Below are positions 16,026 through 25,219 of a stretch of 63,707 nt of DNA, piece by piece. The position numbers and the translations under genes were made by a program. The DNA comes from Pseudomonadota bacterium (GTDB lineage Bacteria > Myxococcota_A > UBA9160 > JADFDR01), in the NCBI GenBank assembly GCA_003353845.1, contig PIVT01000017.1:1-63707 (forward strand). Reading direction: 5' to 3'. The notes under the pieces were generated by a model that was not told the DNA's origin, ran no database searches, and saw only the letters and a list, made by a program, of their open reading frames with translations. Positions within the stretch are counted from its first letter, which is position 1. Each line of letters starts with the position of its first letter.

Positions 16026-17240
16026 ATGAGTGAGTTCTTCTCCGATTTGAATCCGTTTGTTCTCTGCATTCCGCTCATCAGCGCGTTCATCGGATGGTTT
16101 ACCAATTGGCTTGCTGTGAAAGCGACACTCTACCCCGTCGAGTTTATAGGTATCCCGCCAATCTTTGGTTGGCAGGGGCTTGTGCCAAAAAACACGGAGG
16201 AGATGTCGAAAAATTTCAGTGTGTTGATCCGCGACAAGCTCATCGATGTAGAAAAAATATTTTCGGATATTGAGCACGATGAGAATGAAGAACTGGATAA
16301 ACTGGTTGATGAAATTGCAGAGAAGGTCCTCGAAGAGTTCTCAACAAATCTCGCTGCCGACAAATGGGATCGGGCGAGTGATAAACTTAAGAATTACATC
16401 GAAAAACTGGTTCGGCGAAATGTGCGTACAGTGGTTGAGGAGATCCTCAAACGCATGGGGCGTGAAGCGAAGGACTTCATGGATATTCGAAGCATCGTCG
16501 AAGAGGCGATGATGGTAGATCGGGGTTTGCTGGGCCGCGTCATGGTGGAAATTGCCAACCCGGAGTTCAAGTTCATCGAACTGTCCGGGCTTTGGTTTGG
16601 TTTGTTCTTTGGCTTCTGTCAGATGTTGATTTGGATTTCCTATCCCGCCAGTTGGGTGCTGCCCGCCGCAGGATTCTTTGTTGGCGCCGCTACCAATTGG
16701 ATGGCGCTTACTCTGATCTTTGAGCCCAGGGAGCCGAAGAAGATCGGACCCTTTGTGTTACAGGGCTTGTTCATCAAGCGCCAGACAGAGGTAGCCGAGA
16801 AATTTGCAGACGTAATCGTGGGAGATGTTTTGACCGGGGATAACCTGATCAAGCATTTGACCGAAGGAAGCTCACGAGATGCGGTACTGGAGATTATTGA
16901 AAGCCAGGTAGATACCAGCATGAAAGAATATGAGCGCGATACCATGGTGGCCATGCTGGTTTCCAAGGAAAAGCTTGCAGAGGCCAAGCGGGACTTGAAG
17001 GTGCGCGTTCAGGATGCCGACCTGGGAGAGGGCGGGCCGGTACAAGCTTTTGCTGACCAATCGGAACGAATCCATGCCCAACTCAAAGATAACCTGCATG
17101 CTTTAGACGCAGATGAGTTTGGTGGCGTGTTGCGTCCTGTCTTTCAAAAAGATGAGTGGAAGTTGGTGGTGGCTGGAGGCGTCATTGGCATCGGCATCGG
17201 TGTCTTGCAGGTGGTTTATCTTTTCGGCGGTTCTTTCTAG
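16026..17240 (+). CDS. DUF445 family membrane protein
   Basis: A 404-residue protein with hydrophobic segments at both ends and in the middle (about 8-30, 180-225 and 383-402). The repeated motif GWFTNWLAVKATLYP near residue 23 and AATNWMALTLIFEP near 221 is the internal duplication typical of DUF445. Long charged helices lie between. The ATG is 7 bases after the ferredoxin stop. The family has no settled role; the operon with a flavoprotein and ferredoxin is the most useful hint. Confidence 0.88.
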   Translation: MSEFFSDLNPFVLCIPLISAFIGWFTNWLAVKATLYPVEFIGIPPIFGWQGLVPKNTEEMSKNFSVLIRDKLIDVEKIFSDIEHDENEELDKLVDEIAEKVLEEFSTNLAADKWDRASDKLKNYIEKLVRRNVRTVVEEILKRMGREAKDFMDIRSIVEEAMMVDRGLLGRVMVEIANPEFKFIELSGLWFGLFFGFCQMLIWISYPASWVLPAAGFFVGAATNWMALTLIFEPREPKKIGPFVLQGLFIKRQTEVAEKFADVIVGDVLTGDNLIKHLTEGSSRDAVLEIIESQVDTSMKEYERDTMVAMLVSKEKLAEAKRDLKVRVQDADLGEGGPVQAFADQSERIHAQLKDNLHALDADEFGGVLRPVFQKDEWKLVVAGGVIGIGIGVLQVVYLFGGSF

Positions 17241-17262
17241 ATTCGCGTTTAGAGAAGCCGCC

Positions 17263-17589
17263 CTATCCCCCGGCGCGGTCACTTAATTGTAAGCTAATGA
17301 CGCCGATGACAATGATTCCCAAGGAGAGCAATTTCCATAAGTTGGCCGACTCCTGAAACCAGACGATTCCGATGATGGCGATGAGTCCTATGCCGACTGC
17401 ACACCAGACGGCATAGGCCACACTGATTTCGATCTCTCGAACGGCCAGGGTGAGAAAGCCGATACTGGCGCCATAACAGACAAAAATGGCGATGCTGGGG
17501 CCAAGGTTTTTGAAGCCCTCAGATAACTTCATTGAAGTTGTGCCGGTGACCTCAAACAGAATTGCCAGGAGTAAGTAGATCCAAGCCAT
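17263..17589 (-). CDS. Small multidrug resistance (SMR) family transporter
   Basis: A 108-residue protein with four transmembrane helices, the exact size of EmrE/SugE proteins. The essential membrane-embedded glutamate is E13 in LLLAILFEVTGTTSMK, and SVAYAVWCAVGIGLI matches the third-helix signature. A longer frame exists to 17715, but the M at 17589 starts the family-conserved helix and avoids overlap with the methyltransferase, whose stop is 19 bases upstream. It exports cationic compounds (or guanidinium in some subtypes) by proton exchange. Confidence 0.93.
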   Translation of the reverse strand: MAWIYLLLAILFEVTGTTSMKLSEGFKNLGPSIAIFVCYGASIGFLTLAVREIEISVAYAVWCAVGIGLIAIIGIVWFQESANLWKLLSLGIIVIGVISLQLSDRAGG

Positions 17590-17608
17590 GCGGCCTCCGC
17601 GGGCAGCT

Positions 17609-18412
17609 TCAGTTTTTGCGTGCCACGAAACAACCCTGCGCGATTTTACCCGCTTTGGCAAGTTCACCCAAGAAAGCCATTTCTCCCCCAACGGCTTCGA
17701 GCATGCCCAAATCAAAGTTGAGGATACGCAGGGCGTCGTAGGTGAATTGCTTGTCGATCATTTCCATGTACAGGTCCACATAAGATGCGAAGCGCTCGGT
17801 GTCTTGCGCAATTACCACCTCGCAACCCTGCTCTGTCAGTAAGTTTTTATAACCAGGAATGCTCTGGACATTGGGAAACTTCATAAAGCCAAGGAAGCGA
17901 GCGGCCTCTTCTTCGCTGAGGCCCGCGGGCCCTTCGACCCAGTCGGTGAAGGCAATCACGCCACCGGGCTTGGTGATTCGAACAGCCTCGGCGATGAGCT
18001 TGGGCTTGTCGACGACGTAACACCAAGCATCTTCACCCCAGACAAAATCAGCATTCCCGTCGGGCAGACCGCTTTCGCACACATCGGCTTGAACGAATTC
18101 CATGCGATCGGCGAGACCTTCTTCGGCGCACCGATCCTTTCCACGTTCAATGACAGTTTGCGTTGTATCTACTCCAACCATGGAGGCCACATTTCGGAAG
18201 TGAGCGAGGAAGCGCATTCCTGCACCGTTGCAACAACATAAATCGACACCGCGCTGACCTTCGGTAATCCCAGCCTGCTCGGCGAGGTCCATGCTGGATT
18301 TAAAACCTCCAATATGAATCTGGTGACCCATGATGAGTTCCCAAAGATCGCCTTCGGCACCATCATAAACGGCTCGGACATCTTCGATGCTTATAGTAGA
18401 GTTACCTGTCAT
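17609..18412 (-). CDS. SAM-dependent class I methyltransferase
   Basis: A 267-residue Rossmann-fold methyltransferase. Motif I is GVDLCCCNGAGMRFLAHF (about 54-71), the acidic residue ending strand 2 is in MVGVDTT (about 78-84), and GEDAWCYV/KPGGVIAFTDW follow. HIGGFKSSMDLAEQAGI resembles the glycine/sarcosine N-methyltransferase type, which acts on small amines, but this is weak. The unusual CCC run within motif I is notable. The SMR gene follows 19 bases later, so a co-transcribed modify-and-export pair is conceivable. Confidence 0.88.
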   Translation of the reverse strand: MTGNSTISIEDVRAVYDGAEGDLWELIMGHQIHIGGFKSSMDLAEQAGITEGQRGVDLCCCNGAGMRFLAHFRNVASMVGVDTTQTVIERGKDRCAEEGLADRMEFVQADVCESGLPDGNADFVWGEDAWCYVVDKPKLIAEAVRITKPGGVIAFTDWVEGPAGLSEEEAARFLGFMKFPNVQSIPGYKNLLTEQGCEVVIAQDTERFASYVDLYMEMIDKQFTYDALRILNFDLGMLEAVGGEMAFLGELAKAGKIAQGCFVARKN

Positions 18413-18447
18413 CTTGGAGTTTCCTTGGTTGGGGCTGAGGGGATGAT

Positions 18448-20493
18448 TTAAAATTCTACTTCGAGCCTGCCAAAGAGGGTGCGCCCGGGGCGAATAGGCA
18501 ATGTAGTGACGTCTTCACGGGCCAGGTCAGTCGCATTTTGGCTGTTCGATTCTAATAGGTTATCGCCGTACAGAATTAGTTTCGTGCTGTAACTTGTATT
18601 CAACTGCAGGAGCTTGTTGAGGTTGAAGGCGATGTTTGCGCTGAGGTGAATATAGTCGTCATTCTTTCTATTAATAACTGCTGCGGAGTTCCTCTCCTCA
18701 TAGTCATCGAAGTAGCTGCCGAAGACTCCGAGTTCGACCCCCTGTTCGCAATCGTAGCTCAGTCCCAGTTTGGCCATGTTTCTCGGGGTAACCTGTGCGG
18801 TTCTCTTGTCCGAATCATTAAAGCTGGATTGGTGGGAAATAGAACCGATGGCTCGTAGATTTTCTGCAACCCTCCAGTCGAATTCAAACTCGACACCCTG
18901 GTAGCGGCTCTTTCCTTTATTGAGGTAGGAGATGGGGCCACTAAAATCCAGATCGATACTATTGTCTTCGGTGCTTCGGTAGTAGGTCACCGAACCCAAG
19001 AACTCGCCGCGGGTGTAGAATATCTGTGCATCGAAGGTTTTGATGGTTTCCGGGTCGAGGTCATCCTTGCCGACAAAGGGGATATCAGGAATGTTGACAA
19101 AGCGCTCAATTGCGACGGCCTCACGGAAGGCCTCGCCATATAATAATTTGATTCCCCAATGATCCCAGAAGCTAAAGGTGGCTGCGAGTCTTGGTGAGAA
19201 ATTGGGGTCGGCACCCGCAGGTTCGTTGTATTGCCCGCCAGCCGCCAGCCGAATGCCGTCGCGCGGACGGTAGATCAGTTCGGCGTAACCGCGGCCAATA
19301 TAGTCAGATCCTTTATCTCGAGGACTGTTGTCTCGCTCCCAACTCAGCCGCTCAACGACGGCACCCGTGGTTAGATTCAGTTTTTCAGTGAGGACGCCGT
19401 ATGCAGTGGCCTCAAGAAGAACGTCTTTACTGCCGTTCTCATTATCATCCCTTTTTGTGGCACCGATCTTATTACCTGTTTTCGCGTCGAACTCGTTATA
19501 GGTAAGGTCGAGATCCATTTTCCAGTCTTGAGTAAAGGAATGTTTGTACCCAGCGTTGATGAAGCGACGCATTAGCTTCACATCATCTTTTGGCCAGAAG
19601 GGTTCTGTTCCCAGGTCGTTGCTGTTGGTGTGGCTCTCAAAAAATTCTACGGATAAATCCTCGTAGGTAGCTCGCGCTGTTGCCGCCCAAACCTCTTGTT
19701 TGTAATCCATGGTGTCATACACCCCGGACGGATCCTTCGCCTTGTATCTCCAACCATCCATGTCGAAAAGTTTTATACCGCCAGATAGGTCGAGATCAGT
19801 GACCTTTGTAGAGCCGCTGGCGTCGAGTATTTTTGTTCCATGGGATCCATAGGAAATTGTGGCCTTGCCTGTGGGCTCATCCATCGGTCGCTTGGTTACG
19901 ATATTCACGACGGAGGAAAAGGCGCCGGACCCATGCAGTACGGATCCCGGCCCGCGAATGACCTCAATAAAATTAATCAGGCTGAGTGGGAATCCGTCAT
20001 AGATGGGAGAGTTCACTCCGCCATTATAGGTTTCGCGCATAGGACGTCCGTTCAACAACACTAATGTTCGTGTGTCGGTGACGGCATGTTGTGAGCGAAC
20101 GGAAGTGACGTTGTTGCGGAAGAGATAAAGAGAAGGTATTTCGACATTGGGTAAGCGCCGCAGTAAGTCCTGCAGATTATTGGCACCCATGAGGGAGATG
20201 TCTTCAGCGGTGATGTAACTAACAATTCCCGGCGACTCGAAATAGCTTTCCTTTGTTTTTGAGGTCGCACTTAATAAGGGTACGCGCAGTAGTTCGGGGA
20301 GGGAGAGTTGGAGTAGCTCTTCTACGGGGGTGCCGATTTCGTACTGCGCCAAGTGGGTCCCAGCCGAGGCTTCGGCAAGAGGGCCGGTTTTTCCGGGCTC
20401 AGCCGTCGCCAAGCTAGATGCGAGAAAAGGCAGAAGGACCGCGATGACGTGGGAACTGCGCTGCATTGGTATTTTGCTAATCCCTTCGTTCAC
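18448..20493 (-). CDS. TonB-dependent outer-membrane receptor
   Basis: A 681-residue protein with a signal peptide (about 1-31), a plug domain (SPGIVSYITAEDISLMGANNLQDLLRRLPN near 87-117 and RGPGSVLHGSGAFSSVVNIVTKRP near 180-203), and a beta-barrel ending in LFGRLEVEF with the C-terminal aromatic. The substrate cannot be determined; the plug resembles vitamin or colicin receptors of the BtuB/CirA class. No B12 riboswitch was recognised upstream. The start at 20493 has AGGA 7 bases upstream; a second in-frame ATG is at 20466. The stop lies 35 bases before the methyltransferase gene on the same strand. Confidence 0.93.
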   Translation of the reverse strand: MNEGISKIPMQRSSHVIAVLLPFLASSLATAEPGKTGPLAEASAGTHLAQYEIGTPVEELLQLSLPELLRVPLLSATSKTKESYFESPGIVSYITAEDISLMGANNLQDLLRRLPNVEIPSLYLFRNNVTSVRSQHAVTDTRTLVLLNGRPMRETYNGGVNSPIYDGFPLSLINFIEVIRGPGSVLHGSGAFSSVVNIVTKRPMDEPTGKATISYGSHGTKILDASGSTKVTDLDLSGGIKLFDMDGWRYKAKDPSGVYDTMDYKQEVWAATARATYEDLSVEFFESHTNSNDLGTEPFWPKDDVKLMRRFINAGYKHSFTQDWKMDLDLTYNEFDAKTGNKIGATKRDDNENGSKDVLLEATAYGVLTEKLNLTTGAVVERLSWERDNSPRDKGSDYIGRGYAELIYRPRDGIRLAAGGQYNEPAGADPNFSPRLAATFSFWDHWGIKLLYGEAFREAVAIERFVNIPDIPFVGKDDLDPETIKTFDAQIFYTRGEFLGSVTYYRSTEDNSIDLDFSGPISYLNKGKSRYQGVEFEFDWRVAENLRAIGSISHQSSFNDSDKRTAQVTPRNMAKLGLSYDCEQGVELGVFGSYFDDYEERNSAAVINRKNDDYIHLSANIAFNLNKLLQLNTSYSTKLILYGDNLLESNSQNATDLAREDVTTLPIRPGRTLFGRLEVEF

Positions 20494-20811
20494 AATCCTG
20501 TGCGAAATTCGGAGCCTTCCAATACTGCAACTGCTGATTCTCTCGAGAGAATTTGTTTCCTGTCGCGTTCAGTATCTTACTGGTGAAGGTACCCACAGGG
20601 CTAGGGGAAGATGGCTCGAACACCAAATTTAATGTTGAGAATATTCGGTAAGTTGCAGGAAGGTTGATCTGAAGAGAGGACATCGGCCGCAGATTTTCCG
20701 GCCCGTGATCCGGTTTTGCCATAAAGTTGTAAATTGCTGAATAATAAAATGATTCATCGGGATTCGGGCCGTTGGAGGCCCGGAGAAATGGGAACGACAA
20801 GGAGGTGCAGC
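20494..20811. other. Intergenic region between divergent TonB receptor and lipoprotein genes
   Basis: About 320 bases with no convincing coding frame. It must contain promoters for both directions; the only clear element is the Shine-Dalgarno AAGGAGGTG just before 20812. I see no riboswitch or strong dyad. Confidence 0.5.
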
Positions 20812-21303
20812 ATGGAAATTTTCGACCTTGAGAGAGATGTCCAGCCCAGATCCAGGCTTCTCGTCAAAGGGATGCATGGCCTGCTGGTCGTCCTCTTCTT
20901 TGGCATGCTGGGCTGTGACGCTGAACTCTTGGAAAAACCTGTTTCTGAGCAGCTTGACGATGAGCTCGCCGTCGAGATCCGAGAACGGGTCACGGAGTTC
21001 TATGAGAAGGCCCGCGAGTCAGGCGAAACCGTGCCCGATGACGTTCGCGAGTGGGTTGAGGGCGATATCGATCGCATGGGGACTTGGGAGTACAAAGTGC
21101 TGCGCGTGGACGGCAGCGATCCGGAGCCTCTCGAAGAGCAATTGAGCGAGTTGGGAAAAGAGCGCTGGGAATGTTCTATGACGGCCTATCCGAAACCCCA
21201 ACTAACCATTCTTTGCAAACGCCCGGCGCGCAGCTATATCAAGATGCTTCCCTTTAAGGATGTTCTAAGACTCTTTCCTGTCGGAGACGGAGGCGGGGAG
21301 TAG
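20812..21303 (+). CDS. Hypothetical lipoprotein
   Basis: A 163-residue predicted lipoprotein. A basic, unusually long N-region leads to the hydrophobic helix MHGLLVVLFFGMLGC, the lipobox cysteine being residue 35 or so. The mature part is helical and acidic, followed by a compact domain with GTWEYKVLRVDG and LSELGKERWECSM, which resembles short DUF4177-like repeats (WEYKV...LN..G..GWE). The start at 20812 was chosen over an open frame from 20734 because of the strong AAGGAGG 6 bases upstream. Confidence 0.7.
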   Translation: MEIFDLERDVQPRSRLLVKGMHGLLVVLFFGMLGCDAELLEKPVSEQLDDELAVEIRERVTEFYEKARESGETVPDDVREWVEGDIDRMGTWEYKVLRVDGSDPEPLEEQLSELGKERWECSMTAYPKPQLTILCKRPARSYIKMLPFKDVLRLFPVGDGGGE

Positions 21304-21324
21304 GGCGCTCGTGAATAGTCCGGG

Positions 21325-21888
21325 TTAAGGCGTGACGGTTGGCGACAGGGAGAACACCCCGAATTCTTCAATACTTATTTTTCGATTGATGGGTGAGGAG
21401 ACGTCGAGACGTGCCTCCAGGCGATAGGCAAATTGATTGCGGGGTTGTTGCAATAAGTCGGTGATCAGCCGGAGGCTCCCAAGCATATTTGTTGAGGCGA
21501 CGATATCGAAAGAGCCCTCTGTGTAGCCCTCTATCGTCGGGATACTGTTGGAGACGCCACTCAGCAGCATGTGATTTTCAAAATAGATGTCGTACACCAT
21601 TCCCTTGGAGGCCAATGAGCTGCCGTTGGGGTTTCGAATCACAAAGCCAAGTCGAAAGCGCTGTGAAAAGCCATCAGCGGGCAAGGGCGTGACGGAGACC
21701 AGATTCAGCGTGGGTTTCTCGAAGGACACTCCCAACGGTGTGGTGCAGGATTGCAGTAGCGGGAAAACACCTAGAAGGGCTACTAGGGCCCAGCAGAAGC
21801 TGCTTCGAGGCCAGCGATTGACACGTGAGGGCACAGACTTTGTGGCGTTCTGATGGCGACAGGGCGGGTAGTTGTTCGAGGAAGCCAT
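21325..21888 (-). CDS. LEA14-like (WHy domain) lipoprotein
   Basis: A 187-residue protein with a basic N-region, a hydrophobic helix and the lipobox LLQSC near residue 48. The mature domain has the LEA type 2/WHy pattern: a beta-sandwich with GVSFEKPTLNLVSVTPL, FRLGFVIRNPNGSSL (the conserved N-P-N) and a final strand. Such periplasmic lipoproteins are linked to desiccation or envelope stress, but their action is unclear. It is convergent with the preceding lipoprotein gene, 21 bases apart. Confidence 0.8.
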   Translation of the reverse strand: MASSNNYPPCRHQNATKSVPSRVNRWPRSSFCWALVALLGVFPLLQSCTTPLGVSFEKPTLNLVSVTPLPADGFSQRFRLGFVIRNPNGSSLASKGMVYDIYFENHMLLSGVSNSIPTIEGYTEGSFDIVASTNMLGSLRLITDLLQQPRNQFAYRLEARLDVSSPINRKISIEEFGVFSLSPTVTP

Positions 21889-22008
21889 TTTTAGAAAATA
21901 TCACATGTGTTGATTCTCGCACGAAGTTGGCGTTATGTTCTTCCTCCCCTTGAACAGGCAGGGAATAGACCCTGGTAAATTGTTCGTACGGCTTTAAAGG
22001 AACCCCCT

Positions 22009-23115
22009 ATGAATCAACGGAAAATTCAACATCTCGCTCTCACGGCATGCCTCCTTTTGGGCATGGGCTGCACTACACCTGTTTTGCCATCGCATAGTCA
22101 GATCCAGACATCGCCGTTGACGTTCGCGGCGCGCGCGAAGAACAAAGTATCCCATCTCTTCGTCGTGACCGATTCCTCGGGCACGATGTTCAGCGAGCAG
22201 ACTTATCCTGAGGCCAAAGCCTTGACACAGAGCTTTGTTCCAGCAATGCCCGCATCCCCTCCACAGTATCAGGCTTCGCTGATTGGTTTTGGTGGACAAG
22301 TGCAGGAAGGGAAAACTTTGAGTGCCTTTGATCGTGCGGCCCTCCAGAGCGCGGCGGATAACCTCCGGTTGATGGGTGACGTGGCCGGTTTGGGTGGGAC
22401 CACGCCTTTGGATCAGATTTTTCAAAGCATCACCAGCAGGGTGGCGGAAGAAAAAGGACTGGTTGCGGTGTTGATCTTCTCGGACCATCAACCAGATTCC
22501 GAAGCGCGTGCCATGGCTGCAGCAGAAGAGCTGGTCAATTCTTACCGCGATGAAGTTTGTATTCATACCGTCCAGGTAGGGACTTCGGCGGAAGGCGCAG
22601 CCTTTGCACAGTCATTGAGTGATTTGACGAGCTGTGGTTCTTCGAGGTCTGGTTCGGTGTTGAATTCTGCGGTTGCCTTTAATGACTTGGCGAAAGATGT
22701 GTTTGTAGGCGGGAGCACTGTCGCTCGCAGCGTCCCTGCCCCCGCCCCCGCTGGCGCTGACCCCTGCAAGGGTGACCTCACTCTCCGCGGAGCCACTTTT
22801 GAATTTAATAGGGCGGTTCTGCACAGCGATGGTCGTAGCCGGTTGGAGCCTGTGGCTGCGCAGTTGAATCAATGTGCCGATGTCCAAGTCGAGATCACGG
22901 GGCATACAGATTCCGTTGGAAACAACGCCTATAACCAGGATTTGTCGGAGCGACGCGCCAACGCCGTGAAAAACTATCTGGTTACTTTGGGCGTTGACCC
23001 TGCTCGCCTTCGAAGTAATGGGCGGGGCGAGGATAGTCCTGTGGCTTCGAATGAAACTGATGAAGGACGCGCACAGAATCGCCGAGTCGATTTGCACCCC
23101 GTGAAAGCGGAGTAA
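22009..23115 (+). CDS. Lipoprotein with vWA domain and OmpA peptidoglycan-binding domain
   Basis: A 368-residue outer-membrane lipoprotein (lipobox LLLGMGC, Cys 21). Residues about 45-225 form a vWA-type fold with FVVTDSSGTM (a MIDAS variant) and GLGGTTPLDQIF. A Pro/Ala linker then leads to an OmpA_C domain (about 260-365) with ITGHTDSVGNNAYNQDLSERRA and RSNGRGEDSP, which bind peptidoglycan. It probably tethers a vWA platform between the outer membrane and cell wall. This is the second vWA protein in the window. Its role is unknown. Confidence 0.9.
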   Translation: MNQRKIQHLALTACLLLGMGCTTPVLPSHSQIQTSPLTFAARAKNKVSHLFVVTDSSGTMFSEQTYPEAKALTQSFVPAMPASPPQYQASLIGFGGQVQEGKTLSAFDRAALQSAADNLRLMGDVAGLGGTTPLDQIFQSITSRVAEEKGLVAVLIFSDHQPDSEARAMAAAEELVNSYRDEVCIHTVQVGTSAEGAAFAQSLSDLTSCGSSRSGSVLNSAVAFNDLAKDVFVGGSTVARSVPAPAPAGADPCKGDLTLRGATFEFNRAVLHSDGRSRLEPVAAQLNQCADVQVEITGHTDSVGNNAYNQDLSERRANAVKNYLVTLGVDPARLRSNGRGEDSPVASNETDEGRAQNRRVDLHPVKAE

Positions 23116-23167
23116 GCTGATTCGCAAGCGAACGCATCCAGCGAGGCTTTTCACAGTACGTAAAGCC

Positions 23168-25192
23168 TTGGTCATCACCGCGCTCGTCATCGCAGCCCTT
23201 TGGCTCTTTGATGAGGGCGGTGACCCGGCCGTGGAGATCGCATCCGGAATAGAGAGTTCGAACGCAAGCGTTTACTTTTCGTCCGAGGCCATTCGGCCCG
23301 AGTTTGTCGACACCGAGAGAGAGCCCTGCTCTTCCTTCGAGACAAACCGCAACGCCTACTTTGGCGCCCTGCATATTCATACGGCCCAATCCTTCGATGC
23401 CTACGTCTTTGGAATGCGGAATCGGCCTGCCGATGCTTACGCCTTTGCGCGAGGGGAAACGATCTGGTTGCCTCCGCAGGATGAAAAGGGGAAGGGGACA
23501 CGAGCCGTGCGTTTGTCGACGCCTTTAGATTTTGCTGCTGTGACAGATCATGCGGAAAATCTAGGTGAGGTCCTGTTGTGCATGGATCGAGAGAGCGTGG
23601 CCTATGACACTTTGAACTGTAAAATTTATCGGCTGGAAACTCCGCTTCCCGTTCCGGAGCTACTCAGGCCTATTGTGGGTTTGCTGAGCCTATCGTTTCA
23701 CGGAAGGGAGAGAGCCGCAGGCATTTGTGGAGAAGATGGGACCGCGTGCATTGAAAAAGCGAACACGGCCTGGGAGGAAACCCAGGTTGCCGCAGAAGAA
23801 GCGTACGATCGATCCAGTGACTGCTCATTTACGACCTTTGTCGGCTACGAATATACTCTGGCCGACGGCGCGTCGAACCTGCATCGCAATGTTATTTTCG
23901 CCAATGGCACAGTTCCCCCCTCCCCATTGAGCTCCAAGAATGCACCGAGGCCAGAAGACTTGTGGAGCTGGTTGCAGGAGCGATGCATTGATAGTGACAC
24001 GGGTTGTGACGCACTGGCCATTCCGCACAACTCCAACTGGAGCAATGGGCAGATGTTTTATCCGGACTGGTTTAAAGACCGACCCATGGAAGAGCAGGTT
24101 GCACTGGCCACGCTGCGCCAGAAGGTAGAGCGCTTGGTTGAGGTGATGCAGGTGAAAGGAGATTCCGAGTGCCGATCGGATCTCTATGGCGTTTCCGGCG
24201 CACCCGATGAATTCTGTAACTTTGAAAAGCTCCGCCTCCCGCAAGAACGCGCAGAGGATTGCAAAGAAGGTTATGGCACGGGTGGCATGATGCTGCGCGG
24301 ATGCATTTCACGTTGGAGTTATGCCCGCTACGGCTTGATTCAAGGGCTAGAGGAGCAGCGAAAACTGGGTGTGAATCCTTTTCAGTATGGATTGATTGCC
24401 GCTTCAGATACACATAATGCTACCGGCGGAGCCGTCTCGGAGCAGGATTATCAGGGCCAAATCGGACAAGATTTTTCGCCAGAGCGACGCTTGATTTCCA
24501 ACGTGGGTGTGTTGGGAAAGATCGCGAGCAGTTCCCCTGTGCGTTACAACCCGGGCGGCGTGGCGGGTCTTTGGGCTGAGGAGAACACACGCGGATCTCT
24601 ATTTGCCGCCATGCATCGGCGCGAGGCCTTCGGCACAAGTGGTCCGAGAATTGTCCCGCGGTTTTTTGGCGGATGGAACTACGCGGAAGATTTGTGCCAG
24701 GACAGCGCCTTTGTCGAAGCGGGATATCGGGGAGGCGTTCCCATGGGTGGAACCTTGTCCGCAGCGCCTTCGATTCAACACGCTCCGGTGTTTGCCGTAA
24801 GTGCATTGAGAGATCCTTCGTCGACAGGTGGTTCCTTGCAGCGTATTCAGATCATTAAAGGTTGGATGGACGATCAGGGTGTGATGCAACAAGAAATCTA
24901 CGATGTCGCAGGGGATCAAAACCAAGGGCTGTCGGTGAATTCTAAAACTTGTGAAGCTCGTGAGCCCGGGCATGCGAGTCTGTGTACGGTTTGGCGGGAT
25001 CCTACTTTTGAACCGAAGCGTTCAGCGATGTACTACGCACGAGTGCTAGAGACTCCGAGTTGCCGGTGGAGCACTTACCAATGTAATAGCTTGCCCGAAG
25101 ACCAACGCCCGGAGAGTTGTTCGGATCCCACCTTGCCCAAGGTCATTCAAGAGCGTGCTTGGACTTCGCCCATTTGGTATCAGGCGCAATAA
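23168..25192 (+). CDS. DUF3604 family protein, PHP-like metal-dependent hydrolase
   Basis: A 674-residue exported or membrane-anchored protein. Metal-binding motifs typical of PHP-like DUF3604 proteins are present: GALHIHTAQSFD (H69, H71), DFAAVTDHAENLG (D127, H128), a mid-protein IPHNSNW and AASDTHNATGG. Multiple cysteines suggest an oxidised extracytoplasmic fold. The only standard start is TTG 23168, but the frame is open upstream to 23117 and encodes a basic stretch (IRKRTHPARLFTVRKAL) just before the hydrophobic helix. The true start may therefore be a non-standard codon nearer GGAG at 23109-23112. The substrate is unknown. Confidence 0.85.
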   Translation: MVITALVIAALWLFDEGGDPAVEIASGIESSNASVYFSSEAIRPEFVDTEREPCSSFETNRNAYFGALHIHTAQSFDAYVFGMRNRPADAYAFARGETIWLPPQDEKGKGTRAVRLSTPLDFAAVTDHAENLGEVLLCMDRESVAYDTLNCKIYRLETPLPVPELLRPIVGLLSLSFHGRERAAGICGEDGTACIEKANTAWEETQVAAEEAYDRSSDCSFTTFVGYEYTLADGASNLHRNVIFANGTVPPSPLSSKNAPRPEDLWSWLQERCIDSDTGCDALAIPHNSNWSNGQMFYPDWFKDRPMEEQVALATLRQKVERLVEVMQVKGDSECRSDLYGVSGAPDEFCNFEKLRLPQERAEDCKEGYGTGGMMLRGCISRWSYARYGLIQGLEEQRKLGVNPFQYGLIAASDTHNATGGAVSEQDYQGQIGQDFSPERRLISNVGVLGKIASSSPVRYNPGGVAGLWAEENTRGSLFAAMHRREAFGTSGPRIVPRFFGGWNYAEDLCQDSAFVEAGYRGGVPMGGTLSAAPSIQHAPVFAVSALRDPSSTGGSLQRIQIIKGWMDDQGVMQQEIYDVAGDQNQGLSVNSKTCEAREPGHASLCTVWRDPTFEPKRSAMYYARVLETPSCRWSTYQCNSLPEDQRPESCSDPTLPKVIQERAWTSPIWYQAQ

Positions 25193-25219
25193 TCTTCTTG
25201 GACCGAGGCCGGGGATAGA

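Noticed and set aside
20494-20811. Possible B12 riboswitch upstream of the TonB receptor
   Set aside because: No B12-box or characteristic paired regions could be recognised by eye.
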